Origin: Charina bottae
Lineage: Eukaryota; Chordata; Lepidosauria; Squamata; Charinaidae
Direction: 5' to 3'
Length of the DNA: 64,000 bases
Assembly (NCBI GenBank): GCA_023362775.1
Contig: JALMGJ010000001.1
Coordinates: forward strand, 60,481,501 to 60,545,500
Shown here: positions 21,461 through 34,275 of the stretch, in pieces
Position numbering within the stretch: position 1 is the stretch's first letter
Layout of the letters: the number at the start of each line of letters is the position of its first letter
Position numbers and translations under genes: made by a program
Notes under the pieces: generated by a model
Databases searched by the model: none
What the model was told of the DNA's origin: nothing
Seen by the model: the letters and a program-made list of their open reading frames with translations, nothing else

Positions 21461-21592
21461 TAGTAACACAGCGTAACAAACGGAGTAACAAAACAAAACA
21501 AAAGTAGTAACAAACGGAGATGAGCACCGGCCCCTAGAGTCGGACACGACTGCACAAATGTGCGGGGGGAACCTTTACCTTAGTAACACAGC
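21461..21592 (+). mobile_element. Severely 5'-truncated Sauria SINE with scrambled 5' end
   Basis: TAGTAACACAGC at 21461-21472 and 21581-21592 flanks a 108-bp insert. Only the last ~75 bp are SINE ('gagatgagcaccggccccta' to 'acctttacct'). The first ~33 bp are repeats of 'gtaacaaacggag' and an (aaaac)n run that copies the target and the SINE junction. Confidence 0.85.
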
Positions 21593-23059
21593 AAAAGTAC
21601 TACAACAAATCTAGTTAAATGGCTTTATTTTTTTCTAAGATCCTATACAACAGTCAGTAATAACAATAAAAGTTTCACATTATCTATTTTGTCTACATTT
21701 CCTCAAAAATCAATATGGCTAAGTACATCTTCTGCATACTTCTATAAGAAGATAAATATAAAACTTGCATCAAACAGCCTAGCACCAGCTTGTATTTGAT
21801 GGGCCACCCCTCCTCCCCCTCCAAAAACCTGGAGAGAAATATCAATACTATGCTAGAATTACATTAGTTGGAACAAGGATGAATGTGATGGTATAAAGTC
21901 CAAAGGATTTACTCAGCAACTTTCCATAAATGATCAATGGTGCCTGCAAAAGCATGGATTCGTTTAGAGTATTTAACTAACATGTAAAAATCTTTCATGT
22001 TGATATTATGGATTTGTCACAATGTTGCAATTCTTGGCAGGCTTTACTGAGTGAAATATTAACACTGAGAAAGAGATTTTCCAACAAACTTTCTTGACTT
22101 GCATATTTTGAATGATCCAATACTACCAAAGAAGGATAACTTTTGTCAGATTCTGCGGCGCATGGCAGAAAAGGTAATGTTCTGGAACCACCGAGCCCTC
22201 TAAAACTGTCTATTTCTTGGTGTCAAAGATGCCAAAAATCTTCCATTTATGACTTTATCACTTTAAAAAATGAAATAAGCATATCATAGGTCACTGAATA
22301 TTTGACTGCCAGGTCTGTATTAATTTAAAAGTAACAATTGCTTGGATTGACAAGCAATTAAGGACCAGCTCACATTAAAAGTGCCCCTATACATCTTGGC
22401 AATACTTAAAAATGGCACCACTTGTTGGTATCATAAAGTCATCTGGAAGACTACAAGCTAACCAGGTGTCACCCTAGATTTTCCTTCTGCCAGAGTCTTC
22501 ATTCAACCCTTTAGAATACCAGCACCAGGGCTATATATGTCTTGCTCACTCCTGGATTCCAGTTTTCAGTGCCCAAGTCCTCCAAAATGCCCACACATAG
22601 ACCACACTCAATTGCCAGTGCCTGAGCCATCTTTAAGATTCCAGCATCTCAGCTGTTACTAAGCCTGGTTAGGGTGAAGAATACTGGGAACGTTTATCGT
22701 AGTTGCCAAATCTCTCAGGCTTCTTATAGCCTCCATCTGTACCATGAATATCTAGATTTATTTTGCCTTTGCCAGCATGCACCCAAGTTGCAAAGGGGGT
22801 GTCAGTTGACATCAGATGTGCCACTTTGTTCCCTCTGTTCCACACTGCACTGACCAGCCACTCTTCTGCTATCCCAGGCAGGCAGGCAGACATGTCTCTC
22901 TTTAGCGTTTTGAGCATCCCTCCTCCTCTTCTTCTTTGTCTCTTCTCTTCTTCCATGTCTCCACAGCTTCCACTTCAGCTGAGACCTTAATAAAGGGTCA
23001 GTTCACTAAATAAGGTAGGGGCAAGGCCCTTAAAGGTAGCAAAATAGGGAGAAACACGG
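21593..23059. other. No recognised feature
   Basis: Mixed-composition sequence. No ORF with recognisable domains and no repeat I can name. Confidence 0.45.
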
Positions 23060-24040
23060 GTTTTACTATCAACTCATAACCTTTCTCTGATGCTATTTTA
23101 CTCCCAACTTTAGTATTCCAGTCTCCTATAATTAATATGATGTCTTTTGGGGGCGTGTTATATCAACAAGATACTGCAGGTGGCTGTAGAACCATTCTGC
23201 TCCTGTGTCTTCTGCATCTGTGATTGGAGCACAGATGTGGATCACCATAATATTGATTGGCTTGCACTGGACTCTGAGATCATTCAATCATTTTGGGGGT
23301 TGTATCTGAGCTCTGACTTTGACACTCCTTTATTAATAATGATGGCTATTCCATTTTTTCTATGAGTTTCTTGTCTCCAGTAGATTATCTGATACTCCTC
23401 TTATATTAAATGATCCATTCCAGTCCATTTCAATTCACTGATGAATGTCGATGATCAGTCTTGATATTTCTCCACTTACGACATCAGGCTTGTTTTGGTT
23501 TGCAGTTTTGACATTCCACATATCATTAATATAGATGTCCATGCAGCATCAGACTTCCCTTTGCCTTTTGCCACAACAATAGCTGGATGTCTTTTTCTCT
23601 TCAGTGCAGCCACATCATATGCACATGTATTACTTGTAATTGCCCTCTGCTCTTCCTCAGTAGCTTGTTGGATATCTTCTGTCTGCAGGGCCTCAACTAG
23701 GGGGGGGGGGCAAGTGGGCCGTGTGCCCCGGGTGCTGTGCTGGGGGGGCATGCCAAAATGCCCCCCGGGGGGCACCAAAATGACAAAATAACCCATGGGG
23801 GGGCGCAGAATCTATGTTTGCCCTGGGTGACACAGACCCTAGTTCCATCCCTGTCTGTCTGGGGGGGGGGTAGAGGGTCATCTTCCAGTGTTTTCTTGGT
23901 AAAATACTGGAGTGAATTGCCATTTACTCTCCAGTGGGTCATACTTGATCTGACCCCTCTTTTCTTATCCTCCTATCATTGGTATTCCTTCTGGCATTGT
24001 ACACTCCCAACTGTATAGTTCATAGTTTTATCTGGATGTC
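23060..24040 (-). mobile_element. Old BovB/RTE relic (5' leader and endonuclease part)
   Basis: On the minus strand the relic covers the 5' leader and endonuclease region of a BovB. 'cattccagtccatttcaatt' (23415-23440) is the antisense of the 'ELKWTGMG' codons seen at about 40410. 'actggagtgaattgcc' (about 23907) is the antisense of the leader motif near 40060-40085. Many indels are present. It is interrupted by a hAT MITE at 23686-23853. Confidence 0.65.
23678..23861. mobile_element. G/C-run hAT-type MITE with 8-bp target duplication
   Basis: The body is 23686-23853 (168 bp), flanked by TCTGTCTG at 23678-23685 and 23854-23861. The ends are CAGGGCCTCAACTAGG and its imperfect complement CCTAGTTCCATCCCTG. 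The interior has long G and C runs, including a 'gccccccggggggc' self-complementary core. It carries no transposase. Confidence 0.88.
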
Positions 24041-24509
24041 CCCTTTCACCACTACAAGATAACTATCTGTAGTCTGATCCAAATGCCTTGTTCTTATCAA
24101 CATTCAAACGGTCTTCTTCTGCACTAACTGAAGAGGTTGCTCCATATAAAGCACATAACAGTATCTACTTTGATACTGTTGAAAAGATTGCTGCTGGTGC
24201 AGCAACTTCAGTTATTTAAAAGGCACTCAACAATCATGTGTACCTTCAAAGGCCAGGAGGCCTTCAAAGCATGAACTTGGTGTTTCTGAGAGGATGCATC
24301 TAGAATCTATTTATTGTGCTTATATGTTGTTCCAATGATCACCAGCTCTGAGCGGTTTACAAACCCGATTCCATAAAATAAGGTTTAAAACTAAATGAGT
24401 TATTATTTCAATGCAGGTCAAATGAATAACAACAAACTCCATGCCAGGAACAATAAACAGACTCAGTTCAAAAACAGAACACTACACTGAAACATGGTAT
24501 ACTTCATGC

Positions 24510-25540
24510 CACTTATATTTATTATTTATTTATTTATATTTATTATTTGAATTTATCACCACCCATCTCCACGACAGTAGACAGTAGATATCCCCAAGCC
24601 CTGCTGGAAAAGTAAGATCTTAATGGATTTCCTAAAGCTGAGCTGGGGCCATACTCAGCTACAGAAGAATGCTGTTCCAAAGAAAAGGAACAGCAGTTGA
24701 AAAAGCTCACCCCAGAGGTTCCAGAAAGTAAAAGTCCTAAGGGAATCCTCTTCTACCTGATCTTATCAGACAGAGACAATTGGAAGAAAATGGTCCTGAA
24801 GATACCCATGTTCTTAGCCATGAAAGGCTTTAAAGATGACAACCTGTACCTTGAATTACACCCAAGAGCAAACTTGTAACCAGTGTAGCTCTTGGAATTC
24901 AAGAATTTTATATAGATGAATTGTGATGCATTCGTAACTTGTCTGTAATGTAGCCACTGCATTTTGGACCAGCCATATCTTCCAAGTGGTCCTCAAGGGC
25001 AGCCCTATATAGAGGACATTGCAATTGTTCTAACAGGAGGTAACCAAGGCATGAGTGAATCTGAGTAGTACCTCCTACTCTAGCAAAGGCCGTAACTAGC
25101 TTATAAGATAGATAGACAACTGTGCAAAGGCCCTTCTTGTAATAGCTGTCACGGGTCTATCTACATCTGTTGGCTTCTCCAACTTAAATACAGATAGTCC
25201 TCATTTAGTGACTGCCTCATTTAGCAACTGTTCACAGTGATGACAGTGATGACAAAGTAACTTTATGACCAATCCTCACATTTATGATCTTTGCAGGTCT
25301 GTAAAGCAAAGGAAAGCTGAAGTAGGATCATAAGCACAGTTGCGATTTCACTTAGTGACTGCTTCACTTAATGACCAAGTTGCTGGTCCCAATTGTGGTC
25401 ACTAAATGAGGACTACCTGTATTTCAGTTTTGTCTGCATTAACTTTCAGCTTGCCACCTTCATAATGGCAACCTATTTTTCCCAGCATCCTTTCAGGACT
25501 GATACAATGCAAATGCAATTACAATCTTAGTTAAAATTAC
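24510..25540 (-). mobile_element. Old L2 LINE 3' relic
   Basis: On the + strand the copy begins with a (TTTA)n tail and 'cacccatctccacgacag', like the 3' end at 7976. It continues with 'gaaaggctttaaagatgac', 'tgcattttggaccagcc' and 'gggcagccctatatagagg', matching 8460-8650 in order. A later segment (25425-25510) matches the antisense of the LNPGK-type region. It is split by a mariner-type MITE at 25191. Confidence 0.75.
25189..25421. mobile_element. Tc1/mariner-type MITE with TA target duplication
   Basis: The body is 25191-25419, flanked by TA on both sides. The terminal repeats are CAGATAGTCCTCATTTAGTG and its near complement CACTAAATGAGGACTACCTG. The interior is rich in 'ttagtgac' and 'tttagcaac' variants. 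Such elements are common in squamates. There is no transposase. It sits inside the L2 relic. Confidence 0.8.
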
Positions 25541-27180
25541 GAATGTAGAATACAAATTTTATGCAGAAATCTGTTGACTTCCTTAGTTATTTTTTTCCAA
25601 TATAGAAAGTATAACTGGGATCATTTTAACAGGATAAGGCAAACCATAAATTTTAAAGGTACTTTTGTAGATTTCTTTTTTAAATCCATGCCTCTATAGA
25701 GAAACCTTCTTTTGGGTCATTTAGATTTTTCTTTCTGTTTCCATGCAAGCTGCTAGTCAGAACTGTCTGTATGCAGGAGAAAGATAAAAATTTCAATTAG
25801 GTTGAGTGCTGTCATAAGCAAGCTACATGAGAAGGCTAGAGATAATATGCATTACATATTGATGCCTATCAGCACAGAGAACATAGCCATGTTTTATTCC
25901 ATGCCCCTTTTGTAGGTTTGGCAGTAACAGTGCCCAATAAAGGCCTAATCATATTAATTTATGCCCCTATCAATTATGCATTCAGATTCCCCTGATAGCT
26001 TGTCAGTTTTTATTCACAATTTTCCTTAAAAATACGCCTCTTACAGTTACTGAGCAAATAGTACGACTGTCAAAAAGTAAGATTTAAAGAATATTACTTA
26101 AAAGGGGTGGGTTTTTTAATTTATAAATCTTCTACTATATGTCATGCATTTGTTAACTTTAAAACAGGTGACAGTACAGGGACAGTTAACACGTTACGGA
26201 TTTTTTGGAGATGAAAATGAAACAAATTTCTTCCTTTTCTTTTCTTTTTGTCTTTTGCTGGGTCTTTTTATATATTCAATTTTTTAAAAAAAACACAAAA
26301 TGCTCTGGGATCTTCAAGGTTCTATTTCTAAGTTGTTGACCATTAATTGATATATTTAAGAATATTAATAATTTAGTAATTATACTGTGATCAGACCTAT
26401 CTTCTTATAGAAAAATTATTAGGGATGAACTGTCACAAATCAGAAATTCAGACCACAATAAACAAGTTAGATCTCAATCCAGAAGAAAGAGATGCCAATA
26501 CATATACTACAAATAGTGTTTCTTAAACTGGGTTATTGTGGCTGATTAACTTTCAAAGAAATCACATGCTGCTATTTTAGTTTCTGAAAGTAATTTCAGG
26601 CATACTGCACATATATTAAGCAGTGCTATTAGAATAGGGCTGTGAAGCATATAAATCACCATATTTGTTAACTGTTACCACTCCTTTAAAAAACATGGAA
26701 TGTACCAATTGGTAGTTCTCTTGAATGAATGGATATGATAGAAAACTAATATGATCTGCTTGTTTGAATTGGCATCATGGCTATAATCTGTCTTCAACTG
26801 AGGCATCTGCAAATCAAGCTATTCATCTTTAGAATGTGGAATAATCTATATCAGCCATTTCTCACATTATAAAATACAAAGTTAAGTTAATTTATTTTCT
26901 AAATCAATGGCTTATACTGTAATCTGAAGCCAGGTATTTTATTACAGCTCAAAAACTTGAGTAGTTCCCGTAGATGACTGGAATTCCATCCAGTCCCCAG
27001 ATCTACAGTATGTGAATATTCATTTTGGAGATTCTCTTCAAAAGCAGTTTGATTGTGTTTCTAAAATGAGCTAATTATCTGAATGGAATCAGAAAATCAA
27101 TTCAAACTGTTAAGCTGAAGCCTCCAAATCAATTCAGACAATTTTGGACACTTCCATACATGTACAGAAGTTGCTTTTGC
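25541..27180. other. No recognised feature
   Basis: AT-rich unique-looking DNA. Confidence 0.5.
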
Positions 27181-27188
27181 TCTATCAA

Positions 27189-27312
27189 TTAAGTATAGTA
27201 AAACCTTGATTTACAGGACTTCAGTTTAGCAGACTTCAGTGCATTTATTGGACATTTGGGTCTAATAGACATGCCTTTCCCTCATTAATCCATTAAACTG
27301 AGGGTTTACTGA
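27189..27312. mobile_element. Possible Tigger/pogo-like MITE relic
   Basis: The left end 'agtaaaaccttgatttacag' and the right end 'cattaaactgagggtttact' form an imperfect inverted pair of about 21 bp. They resemble the 'cagtaaaacctcg' style of Tigger termini. No target duplication is certain. Confidence 0.4.
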
Positions 27313-27889
27313 AATTGAATCATATTGATCTGATTTGATTATTCAGTTTGAATAAGTAAAAATACAAACTAATACAAATGCTTACAGTCCAGTAAATTTG
27401 TTTGGCTTATTTACAAGAATGCACTATAATGTTTATTAAATATTCTCTTTCATTGGTACTGTAATGTTTTTCTGTGAATGATCTGAAGATGTCAGAACTA
27501 TTGGGCTTATAACAGGTGTGAATAACAAAGTATTTGGGACATGACACTAGTAGTATGTTTGAAGTTTTTATATGCGTATAGGGAAGAAATTGTACCATTA
27601 TTTGTAATGGTAAATGTAAGCAAAATTTAGATAATATCTCTTGTCTTATACATGCTTCTTATTAAAGTATGATTATGTAGGATCTTGGAGCATCATGATC
27701 TTCTCATAGAAAGTATTCAAATATTCTACCACTTTATCTTGAACATTTTCTCATGTTCAAAGACAATCTATTGAAAAACTAAAAACTAGCTCTTGATAAA
27801 CACATCTGACATTAATTTATCTAATTGCCTTTTAAAGCTATCCGAGTTAGTCGTAATAGTTCTTTGTGAATTCCACAGGTTAATTATAT

Positions 27890-27992
27890 GATTATATTAT
27901 ATTATATTATATTATATTATATTATATTATATTATATTTATTATATTATATTATATTTATTATATTATATTATTATATTTATATATTATATT
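27890..27992. repeat. (TATAT)n microsatellite
   Basis: AT-only pentanucleotide array with a few variant units toward the right end. Confidence 0.95.
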
Positions 27993-28111
27993 TTTTTATC
28001 TGTTCTAAAACTTCTTCCAGTCAACTTCATTGGATAACTATTGGCCCTAGTGCTTTTTTTCAAGCTAAAGAGTCCTAAATGTTCAAGCCACTTCTTATAG
28101 GGGAAATGCAC

Positions 28112-28116
<5 letters not shown>

Positions 28117-28161
<45 letters not shown>
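28117..28161. repeat. (AC)n microsatellite
   Basis: Twenty-two uninterrupted dinucleotides. Confidence 0.98.
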
Positions 28162-28164
<3 letters not shown>

Positions 28165-28570
28165 CCACAACACAGAGAGACACACAAATGTAGACACCAA
28201 AACTGTGCAAACTGTTTTAGATGCAGATGTAACACAGTTTAATGTTGAATCAACATCTTCACTGAGATACCCAAAATGACCCCCTGACTTTTTTCTTGGT
28301 TAGTTATAGATAGCTCAGACGCATCATTTTATAGGTGAAGTTAGTATTTTCTATCCCAATGTGCATCACTTTACACTTACTGAAACTGAATCACATTTGG
28401 CATTTGATTGACCATTCACCTATTTTGAAGAGATCCTTCTGAAGTTCTTTATATTTACCTTTGGTGTTTAGCACCCTGAATAGTTTAGCATCATTTGCAA
28501 ACTTGGCCAACACAAAGCACAGATCCCAACATTAATCCTTGAGAGACTTCAGCATATTTCAATTTATTTA

Positions 28571-31500
28571 ATTATTCTGTTTTGTTTTCTAGATTATTAA
28601 AAGATCTCTATGTCATCACATCAGTTTTCTGAGATACTCCCTTTCTTCTTTGCCATGGGTAAAGCTTATAGCTGTGCTTCCACTATTACTTTCAGAAATC
28701 AGTTCAGCTCCTTTATAAATGATGCTTTTACTATGCAATCCTCCCTCCAAAAGGGCCTCTATTTTTCTTTTTATTTATTCATTAGATTTTGATGAAAGAG
28801 TAAGGGGTGTGTGCAAACCTGCATATTTGGGTAGTAGATGTTCAGCCCAATGAACATGATAAAAGCCATAAAATGACATATCTTGGCCAGAACAAATAAA
28901 AACTTTGACAACTTCTGGCAAGGAGAAATGCACCAGTTAATGGTGCCTCCAGGTAGCTTTAGTGTATATGACTGGCAATTGTAACACAGTATTTCTCAGT
29001 GCACTTGGCAGCATTATAAGGATCACAGTCTAACAAGGATGAACAGTTTATCCAATGTGTGGATTTCTCTCTTACATTTGGCATGGATATCTTTCTGCTT
29101 CACCTTTTGTTTTCTGTCAGAAGAATATTTATTGTAGCAATATGCAGTGTAATCCAGCTCTTCATTTATGTTTGAGTTCCCTTCTTATTGTATTTCATGG
29201 TATTAATGGAGTACACATTTCTCTCTACACCTCTGCCTTTTTAAAGATCTCCATTCAAGACTACAGTGCCCTTGGGCTACTGGTAATGTTTAATAACTTT
29301 CTACACTGGTAGTTCTTTCTTTGTCATTACACCAAGGCTTTTCTTACTTTAGTATATAAAGATCTTAAGTGTTCGCCTTGACTAGTGGCCCACACATTAT
29401 ATAGCAGTATCAGCAAGATTATATAGAAAATTTCTATCGTTTTAACTATTACAATGGACATCTTGGCAAAAGCCACCTGAGGGGGGAGGGGGAAACAGAA
29501 TTGGGAAAGTTGAGCTACTTTTTCTCAAATACTGCTAGATCAAAACTTATTTAAAATAAAATGTTAGTGGCTATCATTTTATAGAAATTATCATAAAGGT
29601 TTATTTAGCATTAATGGAATCTTGATATAGGTAGCAATTAATAGCCCTTTATTTATTTATTTAAATTTCTATAGCTGCCCATCTCAACCAAGTGACTCTA
29701 CATATATAATAGAGGTGGAAATAAGGTAATTTATTCTTTAAGAAATGCACTTCCATCTATAGAGTTCAGGAATATCTAATTACATCACTGACCTGATTTA
29801 TAACAGAGGATAACCTAGTACCAATCTGAACACCTTCATGCAAGTGCTTTGCACCAGTTCAAAATCAGCTCCAGGCCTGTCTGATCAAATGACTTGTGTG
29901 GCAGTGACCCTTGTAGACAGAGAGGTGGGGAGCTGACTAGCAAGTAACAGACTAGACTTAATTTCAAGAGTGATCTCTTTGGTACACAGACAGAACTGAC
30001 CTTTCCTTCTCCTATGTTGGATCCTGTGTAGGCAACCTATTCTACCATTAGTGGAAACTCTTGCCTTCTTGTGCCTCCCTGATTTTGGGCTGCAGTCAGG
30101 CTAGCTAGCAGATTTTTCAGTGGGAAAGGTGGTTTGATTGTTTGTTAATTCCCCCACTAACAAAACCATTGGGATTTTTGGGTAGGCCACAGGACAAATA
30201 TACTCTGTGTGACCTAAGGGTGTAGATAAGGTGATGCAAATAATTTATATTACTTCCCTTTAGCTTAGAGTGGGTATGTAAGCCTTTAGTTACAGCTTTC
30301 TATGACACCTCAGGATGGGACAGTGATTTTCACTCCTTGTTCTCAGTGTTTCCAAACTAGAAGAGGTAAAAGATGTTTGTGAATTGCCTTCAAGCTGCTT
30401 TTGAGAGTTTGGGGAGCAAAAACAGTGGCAGTATAAAAGAAATCTCTGTGTGTTGTTCTCAGGTTAATGCACATGGCTTTGTTGTACAGAATCAAGTGAA
30501 ATTTCTATTAGGTCTTTAACTCCAAATCGTTTGTTAATTTAATCTAAATAAGATTTGGAAAATGCACTTTATTGTTTATAAACATTGACTTTCTAGGTGA
30601 GGAGATTTGGATTTCAGATCTTAGACTTTACTTCTTTCTAATTCCAGAGAGGTAGTAAAATGTATAGGGACAGATACACACAGACACTTTTCCTCTGGCA
30701 TGTGCATGCACATGGTACATTTGAAAGGGAGAGAATATAAAGAAAACAAACGTAAGTGATCTTTATATATTTTACACAAAATTGTTCTAAAAAACTGTGG
30801 AACAGTTTTTAACAGGACACAGTAGCCTTCTTCTGAAGGTGGTTTTACTTTAAATTATTGTATAGGTTCATTCTTTAGTTTTTCTCTGCCATGACCTAAT
30901 ATAGAGGGAGGATTGAATTGTATCATATGCCTGAAACTGTTTACTGTATTGAATTACTGCATAGAAAGTGAATAAATTGTACAAAGGCCAAAGTAAAATT
31001 ACATCTTTGATATACAGTACTTTACCCTATCTTTACATGCTGACCTTGTTTATATTTTCTGAATCAGTGTAGAGAGTTGTTGAGTTGGTCAATAATCTAA
31101 TCCAGCCATCAATAAAACACATTTTCTTGTTTATTAATATGTGATTAAAATGTATATGATAAAAATATATTGACTTCAAACAGAGTTTGCATGACAACAA
31201 CAATTATGCCTTCCAAACTTAATCACTACATGAGTCCTTTAACCCAGTGAAAGTCAATAGTCTATTTATGAACAGCTATGGGAGGGGGGGGATATTATAA
31301 GTACAATATGAGGATTTTTCTATGTCTACTGTTTGTTTTTCATTTACTATTTTAACTTGTATAAATCTCCAAACTACAACAGTCAGCAGATAAACCTCTA
31401 ATCTTTTAATTTATATTTGGTTCTATGGTAAAGCTGAAAACATATGATGGTGATATCATCATCATCATCATCATCATCTCCAATTAAGCAGGGTATTTTT

Positions 31501-31655
31501 CTTCATCATACTCATCATACTCATATTACATTATTACAGATGTTAAAATTCATGTAACTTCCCTTAATCTTTTTAACTAATATTATTTTAGGTCTGTTTC
31601 TGTTGCTTCAGGATTGATTTAACTTTTTTTAACCCTCTGGACTAATATTAGTAGT
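28571..31655. other. No recognised gene; short L2 tail
   Basis: AT-rich unique-looking sequence. A short L2-type 3' tail ('tttatttatttatttaaatt', 'ctgcccatctcaaccaag') lies at about 29650-29720. An (ATC)n run lies at about 31456-31480. Confidence 0.5.
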
Positions 31656-31830
31656 AAATTTATTTATTTATTTATTTATTTAATTTCTATAACCGGCCAT
31701 CTCCCCCCATGGGGAACTCTGGGCGATTCACAATAAATAAGTTAAAATAAAATCAAAATCTCAGTTATACAATAAATATATATTTAAAAAAAATCCAGAT
31801 GGTGATGGGATAATTAAAAGAAGGACAGTT
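31656..31830 (-). mobile_element. L2 LINE 3' tail
   Basis: A (TTTA)n run is followed by 'ccggccatctccccccatgg' and 'aactctgggcgattcacaa', the same 3' end as at 7976. Only the last ~170 bp are recognisable. Confidence 0.8.
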
Positions 31831-32700
31831 ATAACATTAGGGGATTAACTGAATAATTTTAATAATTAAATAATAATATTTAATAAATATTGCTGAAGAA
31901 GTAAAACAGTATATAATTACTTCATGAATGTGTTTGTGTGTGTGTGTCTCACATATATACATACACACTAATAAATTGCATCATGAGATAATACTGTGCT
32001 GAATTTATAACAGCATATTCCAATCAGCAGTATTCTTTGTTCTGTGGAAAACAAGAACCCTGTCTGTATCTTAACTGAAAACTGGACCAACGTAACTTTA
32101 TTTTTGTGTTCTTTCTAGTGTTAGTTTCCTTAGACAATGTACAATGAGTAAAATCATAAGTTTGAACTCAAATACTCAGCTTGGTTATGCTTATATGATA
32201 AAGCAATCATCAGTCATCACTCTATTCATTTTAGCTCCCTTCTTGCCCTGTTTTCCCTTGATGATCCTTTTCCCCCTGGATTTCCCACCCCCCACCCCTG
32301 AAAATCATCATAAATTTAGACTCAGAACCACCAAAGCCAGAATATTATCATCCCTATAACTTGCCATCAGTTTTCTCTGGGAGAAAAAAAGAGAATTTTA
32401 CCTTAGGATGATCTGTAAATCTGAGCCATATTGTAAAAAAAGAAGTCCTATAGTACATTGGACTAAAAGATTTGTAAGATCTTAATGTTTGTATATAATC
32501 CCCAACAGGAGCTATAATCAGAAATGGCATTAAGAATGGCACATAGTATGTCTGCTACAGTCTTCAACAGCCACCTACCACACAATATTTTAAAGTGTGC
32601 ACTACACTTGTAACTCTGATGGTTGTATTTAAGTACTGGAAGCCAGTGGTTTCCAGTACTTATACTCAATGGTCTGTCCCTAGCAGTATCTCTAAATAAG

Positions 32701-34275
32701 CTGCTCAAAAAAATAAAGGGAACACTGAAATAAGACATCCTAGATCTGAATGAATGAAATATTTGTATTAATTACTTTGTTCATTACATAGTTGAATGTG
32801 CTGACAACAAAATCACACAAAAAGCAATGGAAATCAAATGTAAGCAACCCCTGGAGGTCTGGATGTGGAGTTACACTCAAAAATTAAAGTGGAAAAGAAC
32901 ACTACAGGCTGATCCAACGTTGATGTAATGTCCTTAAAACAAGTCAAAATGTGGCTCAGTAGTGTGTGTGGCCTCCACGTGCCTGTATGACCTCCCTACA
33001 ACGCCTGGGCATGCTCCTGATGAGGTGGCGGATGGTCTCCTGAGGGATCTCCTCCCACACCTGGACTAAAGCATCCCCCAACTCCTGGACAGTCTGTGGT
33101 GCAACGTGGCGTTGGTGGATGGAGCGAGACATGATGTCCCAGATGTGCTCAATTGGATTCAGGTCTGGGGAACGGGCAGGCCAGTCCATAGCATCAATGC
33201 CTTCGTCTTGCAGGAACTGCTGGCACACTCCAGCCACATGAGGTCTAGCATTGTCTTGCATTAGGAGGAACCCAGGGCCAACTGCACCAGCATATGGTCT
33301 CACAAGGGGTCTGAGGATCTCATCTCGGTACCTAATGGCAGTCAGGCTACCTCTGGCGAGCACATGGAGGGCTGTGCGGCCCCCTAAAGAAATGCCACCC
33401 CACACCATTACTGACCCACTGCCAAACCGGTCATGCTGGAGGATGTTGCAGGCAGCAGAACGTTCTCCACGGCATCTCCAGACCCTGTCACGTCTGTCAC
33501 ATGTGCTCAGTGTGAACCTGCTTTCATCTGTGAAGAGCACAGGGCGCCAGTGGCAAAGTTGCCAATCTTGTGTTCTCTGGCAAATGCCAAACATCCTGCA
33601 CGGTGTTGGGCTGTAAGCACAACCCCCACCTGTGGACGTCGGGCCCTCATACCACCCTCATGGAGTCTGTTTCTGACCATTTGAGCAGCCACACACACAT
33701 TTGTGGCCCACTGGAGGTCATTTTGCAGGGCTCTGGCAGTGCTCCTCCTGTCCCTCCTTGCACAAAGGCGGAGGTAGCGGTCCTGCTGCTGGGTTGTTGC
33801 CCTCCTACAGCCTCCTCCTCGTCTCCTGATGTACTGACCTGTCTCCTGGTAGTGCCTCCATGCTCTGGACACTATGCTGACAGACACAGCAAACCTTCTT
33901 GCCACAGCTCGCATTGATGTGCCATCCTGGATGAGCTGCACTACCTGAGCCACTTGTGTGGGTTGTAGACTCCGTCTCATGCTACCACTAGAGTGGAAGC
34001 ACCGCCAGCATTCAAAAGTGACCAAACCATCAGCCAGAAAGCATAGGAACTGAGAAGTGGTCTGTGGTCACCACCTGCAGATCCACTCCTTTATTGGGGA
34101 TGTCTTGCTAACTGCCTATGCTTTCCGCCTGTTGTCTATTCCATGTGCACAACAGCATGTGAAATTGATTGTCAATCAGTGTTGCTACCTAAGTGGACAG
34201 TTTGATTTCACAGACGTGTGATTGACTTGGACTTACATTGTGTTGTTTCAGTGTTCCCTTTATTTTTTTGAGCAG
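32701..34275 (-). mobile_element. Tc1-type DNA transposon, 1,575 bp, nearly intact
   Basis: The ends match as inverted repeats for 30 bp without mismatch, starting CTGCTCAAAAAAATAAAGGG at 32701; the complement ends at 34275. Between them is one transposase gene on the minus strand. Length and layout fit a complete Tc1-like element. The flanking dinucleotides here are AG and TT, not a clean TA duplication. Either the flanks have mutated or the element boundary is one or two bases off. Confidence 0.93.
32956..33980 (-). pseudogene. Tc1-type transposase, one frameshift
   Basis: Cut-and-paste transposase that binds the element's inverted repeats. I chose the ATG at 33980 ([18 protein letters not shown]), which directly starts the paired-like helix-turn-helix region. 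An ATG further upstream also exists in frame. Residues 1-50 form the first HTH ('[20 protein letters not shown]') and are followed by 'RRRGGG'. The frame breaks near 33570: '[12 protein letters not shown]' should pass into '[20 protein letters not shown]', so one base is missing. The catalytic triad is visible as FTDESRF (D), LMQDNARPH (D) and SPDLNPIEHIW (E), with 34 residues between the last two: DD34E, the Tc1 type. Apart from that single indel about 341 codons are open. Confidence 0.93.

Larger units (their letters stand above)
27760..28570 (-). mobile_element. CR1 LINE relic
   Basis: Antisense CR1 wording runs through the segment. It includes 'aattgccttttaaagctatc', 'tgaattccacaggttaatta', 'aacttcattggataac' and, near 28485-28510, the antisense of the RT motif 'KFANDAKLF' (a YADD-site variant). 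Two microsatellites, at 27890 and 28117, have expanded inside it. It is old and non-functional. Confidence 0.65.

Noticed and set aside
23147..23365. 72-codon plus-strand frame
   Set aside because: It is antisense to the old BovB endonuclease relic.
31456..31515. Possible CRISPR-like short repeats (ATC / CATACTCAT)
   Set aside because: A trinucleotide microsatellite without spacers; the genome is vertebrate.
33251..33917. Several plus-strand frames over the Tc1 element
   Set aside because: Antisense shadows of the transposase gene.
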